Origin: JBEKUY01 sp049514555
Lineage (GTDB): Bacteria > Acidobacteriota > Terriglobia > Acidiferrales > UBA7541
Assembly (NCBI GenBank): GCA_049514555.1
Contig: JBEKUY010000005.1
Span: 124,001 to 188,000, forward strand
DNA length: 64,000 nt
Direction: 5' to 3'
Both the position numbers and the translations under genes were made by a program. Under the pieces are notes generated by a model that had not been told where the DNA came from, made no database searches, and saw nothing but the letters and a program-made list of their open reading frames with translations. Below are positions 32,779-41,748 of the stretch, piece after piece. Position 1 is the first letter of the stretch. Every line of letters begins with the position of its first letter.

Positions 32779-34191
32779 TCAACTTGACAGGGGAGACGCT
32801 ATTGCGGGCCGCTCCGCCAAGAGTTCCTGCGCGCGACGGGCCACGCGCGCGGCGCGCTTCACGCAAGCGCCCATGGCGGGCCCTTCGAGATAATTGCCCG
32901 CGAGCCATAAGCCCGGAAAGTGCGCCACCAGCTTCTCGGCGGCCTCGATTCGCGCCGAGTGGCCCAGATTGTACTGCGGTAGGGCCCTGGGGTACTGCCG
33001 TACGGACTGAAATGCCGGCCAGCCCTCAATCTTCATTACGCGCGCGATCTCGGTGTGCACGATCTCCACGAGCGCTTGCGGGTCGAGCGCGGCACCATCG
33101 GGATCGAGGGCGCCGCCGACGAAGCTCGTCGTCAGCGCCGCGCCTTCCGGCGCTCTTCCCGGAAACAACGACGAGTTCCACACCGTGCCCAGCACGCGCA
33201 GCCCTTCGTGCCGCGGCACCAAAAACCCGAAGCCATCGGAGGCCCCGCCGATTTGCCGCTGCTCGTAGCCCAGAGCGACTTCCGCCACGGGCGCATACTC
33301 GATCTCACCGAGGAGGCGGGGGAAGTCCGGCGATAATCCGCTGAGGAGTTGCCCCGCCACGTGTGGCTCCGTGGCCAAGACAAGCGCCCCGGAACGCAGC
33401 ATGGTCGTTTCGCCCGCACCCTCGACCCGCACCAAAAACTCATTTGTAGGCTCGCGGCGGATTTCCGCCACGCGCGCGCCGCACTTCAGCGAAGCTCCGA
33501 GCTTCTCGCCAAGCGTTCGCAAAAGCGTCTCATTCCCGCCCCGGAAGGTGGAGAGCGTCGGACGCTCTCCCGTTCCTCTTCCCCGGGCCTGCATGGCGCC
33601 GCGAAATAGGCTGCCGTACTGTAGCTCGAGTTCGTACACCATCGGGAACGTGGCCCGCAAACTCAGCCGCTCCGGGTCACCGGCGTAGATACCTGAAACC
33701 ATCGGCCCCACAAGGTTCTCCAGCAGTTCTTCGGTGAATTTGCGGCGAACAAACGTGGCCAGGGATTCATCCTTGTCAGGCGGCTGCGTTTTCTGGAGCA
33801 AGCCTCGCACGAGCGCCCATTTGGATCGGCCGGTGAGCAGCGGCGTGCGCACAAATCCGAAAGGCGATAGGGGCACGGCGAGCAACTGGCCGCGGAGCAG
33901 GACGTAACGCGGCGCGCGCTGATCGGCGCGCAGCAACTCTCCTTCGATTCCCAAGGCGCGCACGAGCGCGAGAAGCTCGGATGTGCAGAGAAAACTCTGG
34001 GGGCCTTCTTCGACGAGGAAGCCGTCCTGCTGCTTCGTGGAGATGACGCCCCCGGGACGATCGCTCGCCTCGAGGACCAGGACTTCAATTCCCGCCTGTT
34101 TCAGAGAATAGCCGCAGGCCAGGCCGGAAAGGCCTCCGCCCACTACGATCACTGGAATGTCGCTCGCCACGCCTCTCCGGCTCTCCGCCAT
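32779..34191 (-). CDS. hemY: FAD-dependent protoporphyrinogen/coproporphyrinogen oxidase
   Basis: 470 residues. A dinucleotide fold VIVVGGGLSGLACGYSLKQA is followed by EVLVLEASDRPGGV, then LVEEGPQSF, all typical of HemY-type flavoproteins. Known reaction: oxidation of protoporphyrinogen IX to protoporphyrin IX (or coproporphyrinogen to coproporphyrin in the CgoX branch) using oxygen. It is oxygen-dependent while hemN beside it is not, a mixed arrangement. It begins two bases after the hemN stop, so hemE-hemN-hemY form one operon. Confidence 0.9.
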   Translation of the reverse strand: MAESRRGVASDIPVIVVGGGLSGLACGYSLKQAGIEVLVLEASDRPGGVISTKQQDGFLVEEGPQSFLCTSELLALVRALGIEGELLRADQRAPRYVLLRGQLLAVPLSPFGFVRTPLLTGRSKWALVRGLLQKTQPPDKDESLATFVRRKFTEELLENLVGPMVSGIYAGDPERLSLRATFPMVYELELQYGSLFRGAMQARGRGTGERPTLSTFRGGNETLLRTLGEKLGASLKCGARVAEIRREPTNEFLVRVEGAGETTMLRSGALVLATEPHVAGQLLSGLSPDFPRLLGEIEYAPVAEVALGYEQRQIGGASDGFGFLVPRHEGLRVLGTVWNSSLFPGRAPEGAALTTSFVGGALDPDGAALDPQALVEIVHTEIARVMKIEGWPAFQSVRQYPRALPQYNLGHSARIEAAEKLVAHFPGLWLAGNYLEGPAMGACVKRAARVARRAQELLAERPAIASPLSS

Positions 34192-34193
34192 CC

Positions 34194-35606
34194 CTACAGC
34201 GTTCTTGAGAATAAAGGCTTCGTATCCAGCTTTTGCTGTTCGAGGTACGGATCAAACACCATCGCGATATTGCGGATGAATATCCTTCCCAGCATCGTCG
34301 CGCGAATCTCTTTGTCGTTGTGAACGATGAGGCCATCCTCGGCAAACACCGCGAGGCGCTCGAGCTCCGGCGCGAAATACTCGTCGAAGACCATCGCGAA
34401 TTCGCTCTCAATCTCGCGTTTGCGGATCACGGTGTGACAGAGCAGCCGGCCAATCACGGCGCGGCGCAGGCGGTCGTCCGCCGAGAGGCGGTAGCCGCGC
34501 ATCGTGCCGATCCCGCGCGCGGCGACGGCTCGTTCGTATCCGGGGAGATCGCGGTAGTTCTGCGCGTAAGCGTCGCCGATGCCGCTGATGGCGCTCACGC
34601 CCATGCCGTAGAGGTCGGCGCCGGCTTTGGTCGTGTAACCCTGGAAGTTTCGGTGCAGCGTGCGATTCTGCTGCGCGACAGCCAATTCATCGCCCGGCCT
34701 GGCGAAGTGGTCCATGCCGATGTAGAGGTAGCCCGCCTCCAGGAAGTTCAGCAGGCCGGTGCGGAAAATCTGGAATTTCGCCATGCCTTCGGGGAGCTGC
34801 TTCGCGAAGGAACCTTGCTGCTTCTTGAGCCACGGCACGTGGGCGTAGCTGAACATGGCCACGCGGTCCGGCGAAAGGCCGACAATTTGCTCGATGGTCC
34901 GGGCGAAACGCTCCGGCGTTTGGTAGGGCAGACCATAGATCAGGTCCACGTTGATGCTGCCGAAGCCGAGGCGCCGCGCTTCCAAGATCAGGTCGCGGGT
35001 CATTTCGTAGGGCTGCACGCGGTGCACCGTCTCCTGCACCTGCGGGTGGAAGTCCTGAATGCCCATGCTGAGGCGGTTGAAGCCGAGGCGGCGCAGGGTT
35101 TCGAGGTGCGCGGGCGTGGTGACGCGCGGATCGACCTCGATGCCGATCTCCGCATCGGACGCGAGGGTGAAGCGCGCGCGCGTGAATTCGAATAGCTCCT
35201 CGATTTGAAGCGGGGTCAAATAGGTCGGGGTTCCGCCGCCCCAGTGCAATTGCACCACGGGCCGCGAGCGGGCCACTCGTTCGCCGACGTGTCCGATCTC
35301 GCGTTTCAGCACCTCGAGGTACGGCGGCGCGACCGCCTTGTTTTTCTGAATGACCACATTGCACGCGCAGAACAAGCACAGCGCTTCGCAGAAAGGAATG
35401 TGCAAGTAGAGCGAGATGCTGCGGCCGGCGCGGTCCGCGTCGGCGAACACACCTTCAAGATCCTGTGGCCCAAACGCATCATTCCACACCGGGGCGGTCG
35501 GGTAGCTCGTATAACGCGGTCCGGGCCGGTTGTACTTGGCGAGAAACTCCTCGCTGATCTGGAAGTCCGCTCGGTTCAGTTGCGATTGTGGATTGGCCGA
35601 TGGCAT
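34194..35606 (-). CDS. hemN: Oxygen-independent coproporphyrinogen III oxidase
   Basis: 470 residues. The radical-SAM cluster motif CEALCLFCACN (Cys73, Cys77, Cys80, Cys82, pattern CX3CX2CXC) and YLHIPFCE identify HemN rather than a HemW homologue. N-terminal RYTSYPTAPVWNDAF and LHWGGGTPTYL are also HemN-like. Known reaction: SAM-dependent decarboxylation of coproporphyrinogen III to protoporphyrinogen IX. It suggests heme synthesis under low oxygen. It starts nine bases after the hemE stop. Confidence 0.93.
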   Translation of the reverse strand: MPSANPQSQLNRADFQISEEFLAKYNRPGPRYTSYPTAPVWNDAFGPQDLEGVFADADRAGRSISLYLHIPFCEALCLFCACNVVIQKNKAVAPPYLEVLKREIGHVGERVARSRPVVQLHWGGGTPTYLTPLQIEELFEFTRARFTLASDAEIGIEVDPRVTTPAHLETLRRLGFNRLSMGIQDFHPQVQETVHRVQPYEMTRDLILEARRLGFGSINVDLIYGLPYQTPERFARTIEQIVGLSPDRVAMFSYAHVPWLKKQQGSFAKQLPEGMAKFQIFRTGLLNFLEAGYLYIGMDHFARPGDELAVAQQNRTLHRNFQGYTTKAGADLYGMGVSAISGIGDAYAQNYRDLPGYERAVAARGIGTMRGYRLSADDRLRRAVIGRLLCHTVIRKREIESEFAMVFDEYFAPELERLAVFAEDGLIVHNDKEIRATMLGRIFIRNIAMVFDPYLEQQKLDTKPLFSRTL

Positions 35607-35615
35607 GGCCGGTTC

Positions 35616-36713
35616 TCAGGTCCCCGGCGCGGCCGGAACATGTGGTGCAAGAGGCGTCTTCTGTCCGGTTTCGATGAAGAGTTGCGCGTTCTCGACCGGC
35701 GTCGTCGGCAGAATGCCGTGGCCAAGATTCAGAATGTGGCCGGCGCCGTTCGTCTTCCCGATCGCGCCGCGCACCGCGCCGCGAATGCCGGCAGCCGGCC
35801 CCAACAGGATCGCGGGGTCCACATTCCCCTGTAACGCGACATCGGGACCGAGTTTGGCACGCAGAGCGGCGAGGTCCACGCGCCAATCCACGCTGAGGAC
35901 GTCCGCTCCGGCCTTGGCGACGCTGTCCATCAAGTGGTTCGATCCCTTGGTATAGAGAATCACAGGCGCAGGCGAAGCGTCGAGCTCTCCCAGCAATTGC
36001 TGAGTCGCAGGAAGAGCGATCTCCGCATATTCGTTGGCGGTCAACTCCCCGCACCAAGTGTCAAATAGCTGCACGGCCGCGGCTCCAGCGGCGATCTGCG
36101 CCTTCAAATAGCGCGCCGTGACTCGCGCGATCTTTTCAAGGAGCGAACGGAAGGCTCGCGGCTGTTCGTGGGCGAATGCTTTCACCGTGGCGAAGCCTTC
36201 GCGCGTGCCGCCTTCGATCAGGTAGCACGCCAGCGTCCACGGCGCGGCGGCAAAGCCCAATACGGGCACTTCCGAACCCAGAGTGCGGCGAAGGCCCCGG
36301 ATCGCCTCCATCAAGAAGCCCGTTTCCTGCTCGGGGTCGAACATCCGCAGGGCCTCGATATGCTGCGCGGTTCGGACCGGCTCAGGCAGGTGCGGTCCGG
36401 CGTCGTTCAACTCGAGATGCACGCCCATGGCCTCGGCGAGGATCAGGATGTCGGAGAAGACGATCACCGCATCCACGCCCAGCCGCCGGTAGGGCTGGAG
36501 GGATACTTCCTGGGCCAGCTCGGGGGTCTTGCAAACGTCCAGAAAAGCGTGTTTCTTGCGGATTTCGCGATACTCCGGCAGATACCTTCCCGCCTGGCGC
36601 ATGATCCAAACCGGCACGCGCGGCACGGGTTCGGAGCGGCACGCCCGCAGGAATAACTCCTTACGAGTCAGCGTCTGAGATGAATAAGATGATTGTTCCA
36701 CTGGGGAAGTCAT
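35616..36713 (-). CDS. hemE: Uroporphyrinogen decarboxylase
   Basis: 365 residues from the ATG at 36713; the longer upstream frame overlaps no homology. The signature PVWIMRQAGRYLPEYREIR (substrate-binding Arg) and LGFAAAPWTLACYLIEGG are canonical, and LSVDWRVDL is the conserved late motif. Known reaction: decarboxylates the four acetate side chains of uroporphyrinogen III. It is first in hemE-hemN-hemY and is divergent from the hemX-like/hemA operon, 174 bases away, so both heme operons may share control in that gap. Confidence 0.94.
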   Translation of the reverse strand: MTSPVEQSSYSSQTLTRKELFLRACRSEPVPRVPVWIMRQAGRYLPEYREIRKKHAFLDVCKTPELAQEVSLQPYRRLGVDAVIVFSDILILAEAMGVHLELNDAGPHLPEPVRTAQHIEALRMFDPEQETGFLMEAIRGLRRTLGSEVPVLGFAAAPWTLACYLIEGGTREGFATVKAFAHEQPRAFRSLLEKIARVTARYLKAQIAAGAAAVQLFDTWCGELTANEYAEIALPATQQLLGELDASPAPVILYTKGSNHLMDSVAKAGADVLSVDWRVDLAALRAKLGPDVALQGNVDPAILLGPAAGIRGAVRGAIGKTNGAGHILNLGHGILPTTPVENAQLFIETGQKTPLAPHVPAAPGT

Positions 36714-36887
36714 CGAGCCGTTCCGGAGGGAATCATAGCAGAAGAACCTCCGGGCCTCCATCGGCCGCGCCAGGACCGCTGGCGGAGGGTGGTGCATGAA
36801 GTCTTTTGGGCCGCGCTGGCTCTATGTCATCATGTCTCCGAGGTCCAGCGACCGGCGCGCGGTGCGGCCCGCCGGTCGGCCGGCAAG

Positions 36888-37697
36888 ATGACGCCACTCA
36901 CTCTCATCACGATCGCGGTTTACGCGGGGAGTTTCGTCTTCTACGCCTGGGTCCTTTTTGCCCCGCGTCCGTTCGTTTCCCGTGCGGCACCGGTCTGCCT
37001 TGCCGCCGGGATCGTACTGCAATTCTTTGTTCTACTGGAGCGCGCCCGCGCGGCGCACACGGTGCCGTACCACGATTTGTACGGCTCCATGTCGCTCTTC
37101 GGGTGGCTCCTGGCCGTCACCTACTTCGGTCTCGAGTTCCATCACCGCCATCGCTCGGTGGGCGCGTTTGTATTGCCCTTTGTGCTGGTGTTTTTTCTCG
37201 CCGCGCAGCTTCCGACGACCGAAGCACCCTTGCCACCGGGGGTGCGCGGCTCGATTTTCGCCCTGCACGTCACTCTTTGCATCCTGGCCTATGCTGCTTT
37301 CGCGCTTTCGTTCGTTTTGAGCGCGTTGTTCCTCGCGCAGGACCGCCTTCTTCGCGGGCACCGTCTGGGCACCACGTTCTGGCGGCTGCCCCCGCTCGAA
37401 ATTCTTGAGCGCATGAGCCGCAATAGCGTGCGTGTGGGCCTGCTGGCCATGGCGGCCGGCATCATCTTTGGCGCGGTGTGGGTGCACCGGTTGACCGGGC
37501 ACTTCTGGGCCGCCGATCTGAAGTATGAGTTCACGCTGGTCGTTTTTGCCGTGTACGTGGTGTATGTGTTGCTTTCGCGCACGGCTTCTTGGCGCGGCGC
37601 ACGAGCTTCAGTTCTCTGCGCCCTAAGTTTTGTGCTCGTGGTGCTGAGCTTTACGGTGGTGAATGTCTATCTCTCGCGCAATCACCGGTTTTTCTGA
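36888..37697 (+). CDS. CcsA/HemX-like cytochrome c assembly-type membrane protein
   Basis: 269 residues from ATG at 36888, with about eight hydrophobic segments. The fold and the segment VPYHDLYGSMSLFGWLLAVT resemble CcsA/CcmC-family proteins, but the WGxxWxWD heme motif of true CcsA is not visible. The position directly before hemA is that of HemX, which lowers HemA levels in Bacillus; that analogy is from established knowledge, not shown here. The hemA start lies 24 bases later. Confidence 0.78.
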   Translation: MTPLTLITIAVYAGSFVFYAWVLFAPRPFVSRAAPVCLAAGIVLQFFVLLERARAAHTVPYHDLYGSMSLFGWLLAVTYFGLEFHHRHRSVGAFVLPFVLVFFLAAQLPTTEAPLPPGVRGSIFALHVTLCILAYAAFALSFVLSALFLAQDRLLRGHRLGTTFWRLPPLEILERMSRNSVRVGLLAMAAGIIFGAVWVHRLTGHFWAADLKYEFTLVVFAVYVVYVLLSRTASWRGARASVLCALSFVLVVLSFTVVNVYLSRNHRFF

Positions 37698-37721
37698 ACG
37701 GGCACGGAGAAGGGAAGGTTG

Positions 37722-38996
37722 ATGGAGATCGTCCTCGTCGGCGTGAACCATCGCACGGCTCCCGTCGAAGTCCGCGAACGCGTGGCCTTCACCGCCGAGC
37801 AAGCCCGCCGGGCGTCTGAGGAACTGCGCTCGCGCGGCATCCTCGAGGAAAGCCTCATTCTCTCGACCTGCAATCGCAGCGAACTCTATGGTGTGCCGCC
37901 GGAGAGCTGCCACGACAGTGCAGCCGTGCTTTCTGAGTTTTTCGGGTCCTTTCACGCGGTGCGCGACGAAGAAATCCGCGGCTCGATCTACCGCAACTAC
38001 GATCGCGATGCCGTCCGCCATCTCTTCCGCGTCGCTGCCGGGCTCGACTCGATGATGCTCGGTGAAGCCGAGATTCTTGGCCAGGTTCGCGAGGCCTACC
38101 GCGCCGCCCACGAACTGGGCGCCACCGGACCGGTCCTCAATCGTCTGTTCCAGGGCGCGCTCGAAGTCGGCAAACGGGTGCGAACGGAGACGGAGCTGGG
38201 GGCGCGTCCCATGTCGGTGGCGTCGGCGGGCGTGAAGCTCGCCGAGCGCATTTTCGGAAAGCTCGGCAACCGCTCGGCCCTGGTCCTTGGCGCCGGCGAA
38301 ATGAGCGACCAGGTCGTGGGCCAGTTGCGCGACCGCGGCATCGCCCAGCTCCTGATTTCCAATCGCTCTCGTGAGCGGGGCGAGGAACTCGCCAGGCGTT
38401 TCGGGGGCCAGGTCATTCCTTGGGACTCGCTCGCGGCCTCGCTTGCGGCGCCGGACATTGTGGTCTCCTCGGTTGCGGCCGAAAACGTGCTCACGCATGC
38501 CGTGCTCGAGAAAGCCATGGCCGCGCGCGGTAACCGGGCGCTGTTTCTGATCGATCTCGGGGTGCCGCGCAACATCGAAGGTTCTGTGGCGGGTCTTTAC
38601 AACGTGTATCTCTACAACATTGACGACCTCACTCAGGTCGTGGAGCAAAATCGCAAGGCGCGCGAAGGCCAGGTTCCGCAGGCGGAGTCCATCATCGAAG
38701 AGCACGTGGCGAAATTTCTTTCCTGGCAGGCCGGCGTCGAATCGGTGACGCTCCTCGATGAACTGCGCGCGAAATTGCGCGACGAGTGCTCGGCCTTGCT
38801 CCGGGAGCACCGCTCCGCGCTCGAGCACTTTGCCGCCGAAGACCGCGAGCGCATCGAATCCCTCTTCGACGAGCTGCTGGAGCGGCTGGTGCTGGGCCGC
38901 GCGGAGCGAGTGCGCAACGAGCGCGAGCTGCGCCGAAAAATTCAAAACCTCGAAGCGCTGCGGGACATCTTCGGGCTCCCCCGGGAAAAGCCGTGA
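37722..38996 (+). CDS. hemA: Glutamyl-tRNA reductase
   Basis: 424 residues from ATG at 37722. The active-site cysteine is Cys50 in LSTCNRSELYG; the tRNA- and NADPH-binding landmarks LGEAEILGQVREAY and LVLGAGEMSDQVVGQL are intact. Known reaction: reduces glutamyl-tRNA to glutamate-1-semialdehyde, the committed step of the C5 pathway. The stop overlaps the hemC GTG (GTGA). C-terminal helical dimerisation region from about residue 310. Confidence 0.95.
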   Translation: MEIVLVGVNHRTAPVEVRERVAFTAEQARRASEELRSRGILEESLILSTCNRSELYGVPPESCHDSAAVLSEFFGSFHAVRDEEIRGSIYRNYDRDAVRHLFRVAAGLDSMMLGEAEILGQVREAYRAAHELGATGPVLNRLFQGALEVGKRVRTETELGARPMSVASAGVKLAERIFGKLGNRSALVLGAGEMSDQVVGQLRDRGIAQLLISNRSRERGEELARRFGGQVIPWDSLAASLAAPDIVVSSVAAENVLTHAVLEKAMAARGNRALFLIDLGVPRNIEGSVAGLYNVYLYNIDDLTQVVEQNRKAREGQVPQAESIIEEHVAKFLSWQAGVESVTLLDELRAKLRDECSALLREHRSALEHFAAEDRERIESLFDELLERLVLGRAERVRNERELRRKIQNLEALRDIFGLPREKP

Positions 38997-39919
38997 AGCC
39001 GTTGCGCATCGGGACGCGCGGCAGCCTGCTCGCGCAGTGGCAGGCAAACTTCATCCGCTCGAAGCTCCTCGAAGTTGCCGGGCGGGACGCTGAAATCATC
39101 GTCATCAAGACCTCAGGCGACAAGTTTGCTCAGGGACCCGTGTCCCAACTGGGCATGAAGGGCATTTTCATCAAGGAGCTGGAAGAGGCTTTGCTGGCCG
39201 AGGAGATTGACCTTGCCGTGCACAGCGCCAAGGACGTGCCCACAGAGACCACCGCCCGGCTCGCATTTCCCGCCGTCTGCCGCCGGGAAGACGTGCGCGA
39301 CTGCGTTGTCTCCACCAATGGGTCCACCCTTGCTGCGCTCCGGCAGGGCGCTCGCGTCGGCACGAGCAGCCTCCGCCGGCAGTCGCAGCTCCGCCATCTT
39401 CGTCCCGACCTTGACCTTCGCGACCTTCGCGGAAATGTGGATACGCGGCTGCGCAAGGTCGAGAGCGGCGAATACGACGCTGTGGTCGTGGCCAAGGCCG
39501 GGCTGGACCGTTTGGGCCTTGCGCATCGGATTTCGGAGGTGCTGGAACCGTCTGTGTGCCTGCCAGCGGTCGGGCAGGGAGCGCTGGTTGTGGAATCTCG
39601 CACCTCCGACGGGGACACGCTGGAGGTAGCCGGCAAGCTGGATCATGTAGAGACGCGCTGGGCAGTCGTCGCCGAGCGGACACTCCTCGCCGAACTAGAG
39701 GGCGGGTGCCAGGTACCCATCGGGGCCTGGGCCCGCGTCGAACATGGGCAGCTTGTCATGGATTCTTGCGTAGCGTCCCTCGACGGCACCGAGTACGTAC
39801 GGGAGCGCGGCGTGTCTGCTGTCGCCGAAGCGGCCGCTTTGGGCCAAACCCTCGCGCAGAAACTCCTCGCCGCGGGGGCACGCGGTATTCTCGAACAGAT
39901 CGGACGTCAACTTGGTTGA
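38993..39919 (+). CDS. hemC: Porphobilinogen deaminase (hydroxymethylbilane synthase)
   Basis: 308 residues. The GTG at 38993 overlaps the hemA stop and begins the canonical VKPLRIGTRGSLLAQWQANF. The dipyrromethane cofactor attaches to Cys239 in LEGGCQVPIGA; the catalytic Asp lies in AVHSAKDVPTE and the substrate Args in GTSSLRRQSQL. Known reaction: joins four porphobilinogen units. A longer frame upstream overlaps hemA and is not the gene. Confidence 0.95.
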   Translation: MKPLRIGTRGSLLAQWQANFIRSKLLEVAGRDAEIIVIKTSGDKFAQGPVSQLGMKGIFIKELEEALLAEEIDLAVHSAKDVPTETTARLAFPAVCRREDVRDCVVSTNGSTLAALRQGARVGTSSLRRQSQLRHLRPDLDLRDLRGNVDTRLRKVESGEYDAVVVAKAGLDRLGLAHRISEVLEPSVCLPAVGQGALVVESRTSDGDTLEVAGKLDHVETRWAVVAERTLLAELEGGCQVPIGAWARVEHGQLVMDSCVASLDGTEYVRERGVSAVAEAAALGQTLAQKLLAAGARGILEQIGRQLG

Positions 39920-40754
39920 CGCCGCTGCGAGTCCGCTCGCCGGCAAGCGCATCGTTGTCACTCGCGCGCCGGAGCAAGCCGAGCTGCTCTGCCGCGAGCT
40001 GGCCGCGCGCGGAGCCATTCCCCTGTGTCTCCCGACAGTTGGAATCGCCCGTCTTGCCGATTTTGCCGAGCTCGACCGCTCGCTCCGGCATCTGGCCGAA
40101 TTCGACTGGCTGATTCTCACCAGTCAGAATACTGTCCGCGCGCTCGACGACCGCTGCCGCGAGCTCGGTTTCGACCTAGCCGGCGGCGGGTCCTCTCCGG
40201 GATCAGAAAGCAAGAGCCGCCGGTTGAAAGTGGCCGCGGTCGGACCGGCCACGGCAGAAGCCGCCGCAACCATCGGTCTCTCGGTAGATTACGTGGCACA
40301 CGAGCACCGCGGATCGGCGCTGGCCACGGAACTTGGCCCGTGTCTTCGTGGCGCGCGCGTTCTGTTGCCGCACAGCGATCGTGCCGGCACTGGCCTGCCG
40401 GCCGCGCTGCGCGACACGGGCGCTGCGGTCACGGACGTTGTCGCTTACAGGACGATTCCTGTCGAACCCCCAAACGAATCGCTGCTGTGTGACTTGCGTG
40501 CCGGAGGCGTGGACGTGGTAACCTTCTTCAGCCCCTCGGCATTCCACAATCTCGCTGAGGAGATGGGACTCGATACTTTGCGCGCGATTCGTCCGCAGAC
40601 GGCTCTCGCTGCCATCGGCCCGGTTACTGCCTCCGCCATGAGTGATGCGGGGCTTTCTCCCGAGGTGATCGCCTCGGAAGCGTCGGTCGCTTCTTTCATC
40701 GCGGCATTGATCGATTACTTTTCCAGCCGCCACGCGACAGGAGAACGCCGATGA
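39912..40754 (+). CDS. hemD: Uroporphyrinogen-III synthase
   Basis: 280 residues. A TTG at 39912 overlaps the hemC end by eight bases. HemD diverges strongly between species, but RIVVTRAPEQAELLCREL, then WLILTSQNTVRAL, the long central LPHSDRAGTGLPAALRDTGA and the C-terminal VTFFSPSAFHNLAEEMG, AIGPVTASAM are the expected landmarks. Known reaction: closes hydroxymethylbilane to uroporphyrinogen III. The start codon is the least certain of the operon. It overlaps hemB by four bases (ATGA). Confidence 0.85.
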   Translation: MVDAAASPLAGKRIVVTRAPEQAELLCRELAARGAIPLCLPTVGIARLADFAELDRSLRHLAEFDWLILTSQNTVRALDDRCRELGFDLAGGGSSPGSESKSRRLKVAAVGPATAEAAATIGLSVDYVAHEHRGSALATELGPCLRGARVLLPHSDRAGTGLPAALRDTGAAVTDVVAYRTIPVEPPNESLLCDLRAGGVDVVTFFSPSAFHNLAEEMGLDTLRAIRPQTALAAIGPVTASAMSDAGLSPEVIASEASVASFIAALIDYFSSRHATGERR

Positions 40755-41728
40755 GTTTTCCCACGCACCGGCCGCGCCGCCTCCGCCGCAATGAAGCCAT
40801 CCGCGGACTTGTGCGCGAAACACGGCCCTCGGCCGCCGGACTCGTCTATCCCTTGTTCGTCTGCCCGGGGATGGGCGTGCGCGTCGAAGTTGCCTCGATG
40901 CCGGGCGTCTATCAACAATCGCCGGACAAGATTGTGGAGGATTGTCGCGAGCTCGAGTCTCTGGGGATTCCCGCGATCATCCTCTTCGGCATTCCGGAAG
41001 AGAAGGACGCACGAGGTACTGAGGCCTACGCCGCGCACGGCGTCGTTCAACGGACCATCGAAGCCATCCGCCGGGCCCATCTGAAGATTCTGGTCATCAC
41101 CGACGTCTGCTTGTGCGAGTACACCGACCACGGCCACTGCGGGTTGGTCAAGGACGGCGTCATCGAGAACGATGCAACGATCGAACTTCTGGCCGAACAA
41201 GCGCTTTCGCACGCGCGCGCGGGCGCGGACATCGTGGCGCCGTCCGACATGATGGACGGGCGCGTCGCCGCCATACGCAAGAAGCTGGACGCCGCCGGCT
41301 TCAGCGACGTGGCCATCCTTTCCTATGCCGCCAAGTACTCCTCCGCGTTCTACGGGCCGTTTCGAGAAGCTGCACACTCCGCTCCGCAGTTCGGCGACCG
41401 CTTGAGCCATCAGATGGATCCGGCGAACGTTCGCGAGGCATTGAAGGAGATTACGCTCGATCTCGAGGAAGGCGCCGACATCGTCATGGTGAAGCCCGCG
41501 CTCGCCTATCTCGACGTGATCCGGGCCGCGCGCGAGCGCTTCGACGTGCCCATCGCGGCCTACAACGTCAGCGGCGAATACGCGATGGTCAAAGCGGCTG
41601 CGCGCAACGGCTGGATTGACGAGAAGCGCATCGTGCTCGAGATTTTCACGGCCATCGCGCGCGCCGGCGCCGGGATCGTCCTCACCTATCACGCCAAGGA
41701 CCTCGCTCGCTGGCTCAAAGCGGGCTAG
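40751..41728 (+). CDS. hemB: Delta-aminolevulinate dehydratase (zinc type)
   Basis: 325 residues. Zinc-site cysteines are present (Cys120, Cys122, Cys130 in ITDVCLCEYTDHGHCG), so this is the zinc-dependent type. A Schiff-base lysine is in the IVMVKPALAYLDVI strand; ATG overlaps the hemD stop. Known reaction: condenses two 5-aminolevulinate molecules to porphobilinogen. Neighbours hemA-C-D upstream and hemL 20 bases downstream. Confidence 0.96.
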   Translation: MSFPTHRPRRLRRNEAIRGLVRETRPSAAGLVYPLFVCPGMGVRVEVASMPGVYQQSPDKIVEDCRELESLGIPAIILFGIPEEKDARGTEAYAAHGVVQRTIEAIRRAHLKILVITDVCLCEYTDHGHCGLVKDGVIENDATIELLAEQALSHARAGADIVAPSDMMDGRVAAIRKKLDAAGFSDVAILSYAAKYSSAFYGPFREAAHSAPQFGDRLSHQMDPANVREALKEITLDLEEGADIVMVKPALAYLDVIRAARERFDVPIAAYNVSGEYAMVKAAARNGWIDEKRIVLEIFTAIARAGAGIVLTYHAKDLARWLKAG

Positions 41729-41748
41729 CGCGCGGCCGCCGGTTCATC

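Noticed and set aside
36693..36887. Upstream extension of the HemX-like protein
   Set aside because: It overlaps the divergent hemE start region and is not hydrophobic; the ATG at 36888 begins directly with a membrane segment.
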